Below are positions 60,045 to 64,000 of a stretch of DNA of 64,000 bases, in pieces. A model generated the notes under the pieces. It did no database searches. It had not been told where the DNA came from and saw nothing but the letters and a program-made list of their open reading frames with translations. Each line of letters opens with the position of its first letter. Within the stretch, counting starts at the first letter, position 1. Both the position numbers and the translations under genes were made by a program. This DNA comes from CAYRXM01 sp964428175 (GTDB taxonomy: Bacteria; Chloroflexota; Anaerolineae; JAFGEY01), in NCBI GenBank assembly GCA_964428175.1, contig CAYRXM010000003.1, forward strand, positions 28,880-92,879, written 5' to 3'.

Positions 60045-62419
60045 CGTTTGATGTAGGCCAGCGCTTTTTCTTGCTCGCCGTTCATGATCACTTCCATGTA
60101 ATGCCCGTCGCTGGCGGCGAGCACGTCGATCAGCTTGATGTAGGGCGCATAGGCGGTATATTCGGGCAGAACCTGGGCCAGCGTGTTGGGCGTGTTGTTG
60201 AAAAAGTCCCAGTTGAAAATCACCTCGTTCGGACTCGCGCCCGCGTCGTCGGGATAGAGCGGCAGGGGATAAATATGCGACTCGACCAGGTCTTGAAAAA
60301 AGTGGGTGCCATACGAGACTTCTGGCGTGTGATCGCCCTTGCTGAGCGCGACCTCGATCAGCATCTTGGCATTGTTGATGTCGGCATAGGTCACTTTGAC
60401 GCCCAGGCTGAGGTTAGAAGTGCCCCAGCGTCCCGGCCCGAGCAGGATGAACGATTCGCCTTCCAACGCCTGGTTCAATTTGCCGACCACGCGCGCCAGT
60501 TGGAGCTTGGTGTCAGGGTCGGGGATGGCGTCATACACGTTGGGATCGATCCAGCCGATATAGCGCACGTCGGACACAATGCCCTGCGGCACGAGCCGGT
60601 TGGCTGTAAAGATAACGTCTTCGGGCGGGATGTGCGCCGGGATGCGGATCGGTTGGCCTTCCTGGCGAAAGCTGAGCGGCCGGCATTGCAGCAGGGTGAT
60701 CTGGCATTTCTCGCCCTTGCTGAGTCGCTGAACGGCAAATTCGATGTCAACCGGGCGCTTGTAGTGCTTTTCGATTGTTTGCAGCAGGCATTTCATCAGG
60801 TCGCAAAAGTCGGTTTTGGTGATCAGTTCGTCAAAGGTGAACACCAGCGCTTTGGGGTCGGACACGTCGAGCAGAGAGAGCAGCGGCTGTACAAAGCCGC
60901 CCTTGTCGGTCGAGGCGATCAGGCGCAGGCCGGGGTAGGTGGGGGTGATCATCCGCGCGATGGGCAGCGTTTCCATGCGGTTTTCGGCCAGGTTGATCAC
61001 GTCGGCCAGGCGCTGCGAATACTTGATCGCTTCGGCGCCGGTTTCGGGGCGCAGGGTGGGGTGGCTGAGGGCGATCATGCGCGGATAGTCGGCGGCCACC
61101 CGGTCGACGGCGCGCGTGCCCAGGCCAAACACCAGGCGCACCATCCCATCTTCGCGGCGGATGCGCTGGTTCCAACAAAAGGGGTTGCGGCTGAAGGCCA
61201 CCCCGGCCAGCGGCGGGAAATAATAGTCGTTGTAAGCCTGGCCGACCACTTTTTGGATCAATACCGCCATCCGCTCGTCATAGTCGAGCAGGCCCATGCG
61301 CCGCCGATAGATCAGCGCGTCGGGGCTGAGCACGCTGGCGTAGACTTTGGAGATGGCGTGCAGCAGTGCATCCAGATTTTCTCCCGGCGTGCCCTGGTTG
61401 GGCAGGAAAAAGCTGTCGTATTTGCCGGCAAAGGAAAAGCCAAAGTTGTCTTCCAGCAGGCTGGACGAACGCACCACCAGCGGCGAGCGACCCACCCGGT
61501 CGAGGATGGCGCGCAGCTCTTCGACCACGTAGCGCGGAAACTGCCCGCCAATGTAGGCCTTGCGCACCGCCGGATAGTCGGCCTCGATCTCGTTGCGCGG
61601 GCGGTATTTTTGGTTCATATACGGCGTGAGGTGATTGAGTTCCTGGAATTCATAGTACACGTCGGCGGCAATGAAAAAAGAATCGGGGATGACCACCCGG
61701 TCGGTGAACGCGCAGGCCTCCTCGTGCTTGACCTGCTCCCAGATTTTCCAGGCCATCATCATCCCGGCGGCCTTGCCGCCAATCTTGCCACGCCCGATGC
61801 GCCGGCTGCGGATTTCCTTCAGGTCGGCGATGGTCATAAACTCGCGGGCCAGGCCGACAAAGTCGAGCTGGTCGCTGAGCATGCCCTTGCTGAGCACGAC
61901 GATGCTTTCCTGGAGGTGGTGCCACACCTTGCTCTGCTCTGTCGGCGGCAGGCCTTCGTACTGCTCGCCCAGGGCAAACAGCATGGCCCAGGGCGCCAGT
62001 TCGGGGTTGACGGTGAGCACCACCTCGCGGCCCGGTGTGCGCTGGCTGATGGTCTCCTCGACGATTTGCTGGAACAGCGTGTGCGGAAAGTTGTGGGCAA
62101 AGTAAAAGTCGGTCAAATCATCGCGGATGATCGCAATGCGCTGCTGCCACATGTCGGGCGCTTCTTCGGTATAGGGGTCGATCAACCCTTCGCGCTGCTG
62201 CGAATCGAGCGCTTTTTGCCGCGCTTCGCGTTCAAAGTCCTCACGGGTGATCACGCCGCGGGCAAAAATCTCGTCGCGCATGCGCTCGCGAATCTGGCGC
62301 GAGAGAATAGGGTACTGCTTGAGTTCGAGCACCAGTTCGAGCACTTTGGGCGTGCCCAGGTCGAGCGCTTGCATGGGGTTGCGGAAATCGACCTGGTGGT
62401 CGGGCGTTTGCGTCTCCAA
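60041..62419 (-). CDS. PEP/pyruvate-binding (PPDK N-domain) protein lacking the phosphohistidine domain
   Basis: 792 residues from TTG 62419, preceded by AAGGAG 6 nt upstream; an upstream ATG at 62497 would run through a hairpin. The N-terminal 240 residues are unrecognised helical sequence. Residues ~240-560 hold the ATP-grasp PEP synthase domain: GKIGGKAAGMMMAWKIW, LVVRSSSLLEDNFGFSFAGK, VASVLSP and GVAFSRNPF. A further region (560-792) includes LLQCRPLSF and LLGPGRWGTSNLSLGVKV. The mobile His domain (TSGGRTCHAAI-type) and the PEP-binding barrel of PEP synthase are not visible, so it may be a dikinase-like regulator or a partial enzyme. It follows gdhA by 53 nt. Confidence 0.78.
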   Translation of the reverse strand: METQTPDHQVDFRNPMQALDLGTPKVLELVLELKQYPILSRQIRERMRDEIFARGVITREDFEREARQKALDSQQREGLIDPYTEEAPDMWQQRIAIIRDDLTDFYFAHNFPHTLFQQIVEETISQRTPGREVVLTVNPELAPWAMLFALGEQYEGLPPTEQSKVWHHLQESIVVLSKGMLSDQLDFVGLAREFMTIADLKEIRSRRIGRGKIGGKAAGMMMAWKIWEQVKHEEACAFTDRVVIPDSFFIAADVYYEFQELNHLTPYMNQKYRPRNEIEADYPAVRKAYIGGQFPRYVVEELRAILDRVGRSPLVVRSSSLLEDNFGFSFAGKYDSFFLPNQGTPGENLDALLHAISKVYASVLSPDALIYRRRMGLLDYDERMAVLIQKVVGQAYNDYYFPPLAGVAFSRNPFCWNQRIRREDGMVRLVFGLGTRAVDRVAADYPRMIALSHPTLRPETGAEAIKYSQRLADVINLAENRMETLPIARMITPTYPGLRLIASTDKGGFVQPLLSLLDVSDPKALVFTFDELITKTDFCDLMKCLLQTIEKHYKRPVDIEFAVQRLSKGEKCQITLLQCRPLSFRQEGQPIRIPAHIPPEDVIFTANRLVPQGIVSDVRYIGWIDPNVYDAIPDPDTKLQLARVVGKLNQALEGESFILLGPGRWGTSNLSLGVKVTYADINNAKMLIEVALSKGDHTPEVSYGTHFFQDLVESHIYPLPLYPDDAGASPNEVIFNWDFFNNTPNTLAQVLPEYTAYAPYIKLIDVLAASDGHYMEVIMNGEQEKALAYIKR

Positions 62420-62435
62420 GATAGGCTCCTTGCAA

Positions 62436-62463
62436 ACCTCGGAGGTCTTTTGACCTCCGAGGT
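62436..62463. other. Hairpin ACCTCGGAGGTC between gdh and PPDK-like gene
   Basis: 12-bp arms ACCTCGGAGGTC / GACCTCCGAGGT, 4-nt loop, 17 nt before the TTG start of the PPDK-like protein. There is no T-run in gene direction; could be a processing site or a mobile palindrome. Confidence 0.7.
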
Positions 62464-62472
62464 CTGGATTGA

Positions 62473-63759
62473 TTATACCCAGCCGCGCAGCTTGCACGCT
62501 TCGGCGACGCGGGCCACTGCGACGACATAGGCAGCAACGCGGTTGCTGACCCCGTAGCGGTCAGCGGCCTGCCGGACGGCGTGGAAAGCGGCGGTCATTT
62601 TCTGATCCAGGCGCTGATACACCTCGTCTTCTTGCCAGTAAAAATTGTAGGCGTTTTGCACCTGCTCGAAATAGGAAACCGTGACCCCGCCGGCATTGCA
62701 TAAAAAATCAGGGATGACATAGACTCCCCGCTTGTGCAACTGCTCGTCGGCTTCGGGCGTGGTTGGGCCGTTGGCCGCTTCGGCGATGAGCCTGACCCGC
62801 GCAGAAATCTGCCCGACGTTTTCGCCGGTGATGGCGTGCTCGATGGCGGCCGGGATAAGCATATCCACGTCGGCCGAGAGCCAGGCATCGCCGTCCAGCA
62901 GTTGGTAGCCGGCGTCGCGCGCGCGCTGCTTGTCGATGCTGCCATAGGTGTCGGAAATGGTTTGCAGAAAACGCGGCTCGATGCCGTCCGGCTTGTGATA
63001 GGTATAGGCGACCTGATCGAGGTGATCCCAGCAGCTCACGTGTGTCACGGTTCCGCCCAACTGCTCGACCAGGGTGATGGCCGCGACGTGGCCCACGTTG
63101 CCGAACCCTTGAATCGAGGCCGTGACCTGGTGCGCATCCAGCCCCAGCGCCTTGAGCGCTTCGCGGATGGTAATGATCACGCCCTGACCGGTGGCGTTGC
63201 CGCGTCCTTGAGAGCCGCCCAGCGGGATGGGCTTGCCGGTGATTACGCCGGGGGCATGGCTGCCGGTGATGGTCTCGTATTCATCGAGCATCCAGGCCAT
63301 TACCTGGGGGTTGGTGTACACGTCGGGCGCGGGGACATCGATTTCTGGGCTGATGTAATGCCCGATGGCGCGGATGTAGCCACGGCTCAGGCGTTCCATT
63401 TCGCCGGGTGACATTTCTTTGGGGGTGCAGACCACGCCGCCCTTGCCGCCGCCCAGTGGAATGTCGACCACGGCGCATTTCCAGGTCATCCAGGCAGCGA
63501 GGGCGCGGACGGTGTCAAAGGTCTCGTTGGGGTGGAAGCGCAGGCCGCCTTTGGTTGGGCCGAGCGCGCCGTTGTACTGGACGCGAAAACCCTCAAAGAT
63601 GCGGGTGTGTCCATCATCCATGTGCACCGGAATACGGACGTGAAACTCGCGCATCGGCCAGCGCAAGAGTTCGTGGGTGGCCTCGTCGAGGTCCATCACC
63701 TCGGCAGCCATCGCCAGCTGCTGCTGTGCAATCTTGAAGGGGTTCATCCCTTGAGTCAT
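62473..63759 (-). CDS. gdhA: Glu/Leu/Phe/Val dehydrogenase (glutamate dehydrogenase)
   Basis: 428 residues, full length. NAD(P)-dependent reversible deamination of glutamate. Signature VQYNGALGPTKGGLRF, catalytic Lys in GGGKGGVV and WKCAV, Rossmann motif GFGNVGHVAA and CNAGGVTVSYFEQVQN. Start supported by AAAGGAG 7 nt upstream. The gene is followed by a PPDK-like gene after a hairpin. No gene is supported in 63760-64000, which is AT-rich next to the start and may carry its promoter. Confidence 0.96.
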   Translation of the reverse strand: MTQGMNPFKIAQQQLAMAAEVMDLDEATHELLRWPMREFHVRIPVHMDDGHTRIFEGFRVQYNGALGPTKGGLRFHPNETFDTVRALAAWMTWKCAVVDIPLGGGKGGVVCTPKEMSPGEMERLSRGYIRAIGHYISPEIDVPAPDVYTNPQVMAWMLDEYETITGSHAPGVITGKPIPLGGSQGRGNATGQGVIITIREALKALGLDAHQVTASIQGFGNVGHVAAITLVEQLGGTVTHVSCWDHLDQVAYTYHKPDGIEPRFLQTISDTYGSIDKQRARDAGYQLLDGDAWLSADVDMLIPAAIEHAITGENVGQISARVRLIAEAANGPTTPEADEQLHKRGVYVIPDFLCNAGGVTVSYFEQVQNAYNFYWQEDEVYQRLDQKMTAAFHAVRQAADRYGVSNRVAAYVVAVARVAEACKLRGWV

Positions 63760-64000
63760 TTTATTCTCCTTTGAATAAAAATATGATATTGTATATTGAA
63801 CTGGATCGATGTTCCGATCAGGTCAACGCATGAATTGTAACATACAACGCGCAAAGGGCCAAATCAGCAATTTTCACTATGATCCGGGAGCGTGCCGGAA
63901 TGGAGGCTTTAGCCTAATGCGCACTGCTGTTATTCGATGCTGCGCAAGAGCGTCATCCATAATGCGATATTCCTTTCTCGTGAGCCACAATGCTTTGATC

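Noticed and set aside
60038..62530. 830-codon open frame antisense to the PPDK-like gene
   Set aside because: It is a high-GC shadow: sequence has no domains, while the minus-strand protein has clear PPDK motifs and a ribosome binding site.

Overview
The window is about 62% GC bacterial chromosome, most likely from an uncultured filamentous or mesophilic Chloroflexota (Anaerolineae/Caldilineae-like). I base that on the mix of genes: a cyclase-cyclase-AAA-TPR giant protein, several YfhO/GT39 membrane proteins, BatA-like VWA proteins, a prokaryotic serpin, secreted proteins with Pro/Thr-rich linkers and a recurring YLPxVxK tag, and many hairpin repeats inserted even inside genes. This placement is inference; there is no rRNA or marker gene set here. 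About 53 genes or gene remnants are supported, on both strands, with no phage, IS element, CRISPR array or recognisable tRNA.

Layout. 1-8.7 kb (-): a secreted gingipain-like (C25-type) peptidase behind a soluble-adenylyl-cyclase-like regulator. 9-11.3 kb (+): a lipoprotein serpin, a broken DUF104 antitoxin and a BrnT-type toxin/antitoxin pair. 11.5-16.9 kb (+): a large VWA membrane protein, a PfpI/DJ-1 protein, a phospholipase D-like protein. 17-20.3 kb (+): three tandem paralogous twin-arginine-signal proteins translationally coupled to a radical SAM/SPASM enzyme. 20.4-25.4 kb (-): VWA protein, nucleoside deaminase-DUF3795 fusion, MNT nucleotidyltransferase with a HEPN remnant, MoxR ATPase, a TIM-barrel-like protein. 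25.5-31.3 kb (+): secreted lipoprotein, Coa1-like protein, SGNH-like esterase with carbohydrate-binding module, aldo/keto reductase, alpha/beta hydrolase. 31.4-35 kb: small housekeeping genes (methyltransferase, histidine phosphatase, 5-FTHF cyclo-ligase, YbaK, ScpB). 35-42 kb (-): AmaP-like protein, YfhO protein and two GT39-type glycosyltransferases. 42.5-44.6 kb (-): a retron-like reverse transcriptase preceded by an SPFH protein and strong RNA hairpins. 44.6-49.8 kb: sugar epimerase, frameshifted acetyltransferase, SMP-30 lactonase, GH-A glycosidase, RHH/PIN toxin-antitoxin. 49.8-56.5 kb: glmS, Crp/Fnr regulator, DUF3307, nadE, HD hydrolase. 56.6-60 kb: membrane protein, then a cobalamin-riboswitch operon (surface alpha/alpha-toroid protein with LPxTG anchor plus CbiQ/EcfT). 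60-63.8 kb (-): a PPDK-N-domain protein and glutamate dehydrogenase.

The strongest candidates for undescribed biology are: (1) the SPFH plus retron-like RT locus with hairpin RNA candidates; (2) the three Tat-signal proteins plus radical SAM/SPASM enzyme, which looks like a substrate/maturase cassette; (3) the B12-riboswitch operon encoding a sortase-anchored transcobalamin-like toroid; and (4) families of short palindromic elements that have been accepted inside open reading frames, some always read in the same frame.
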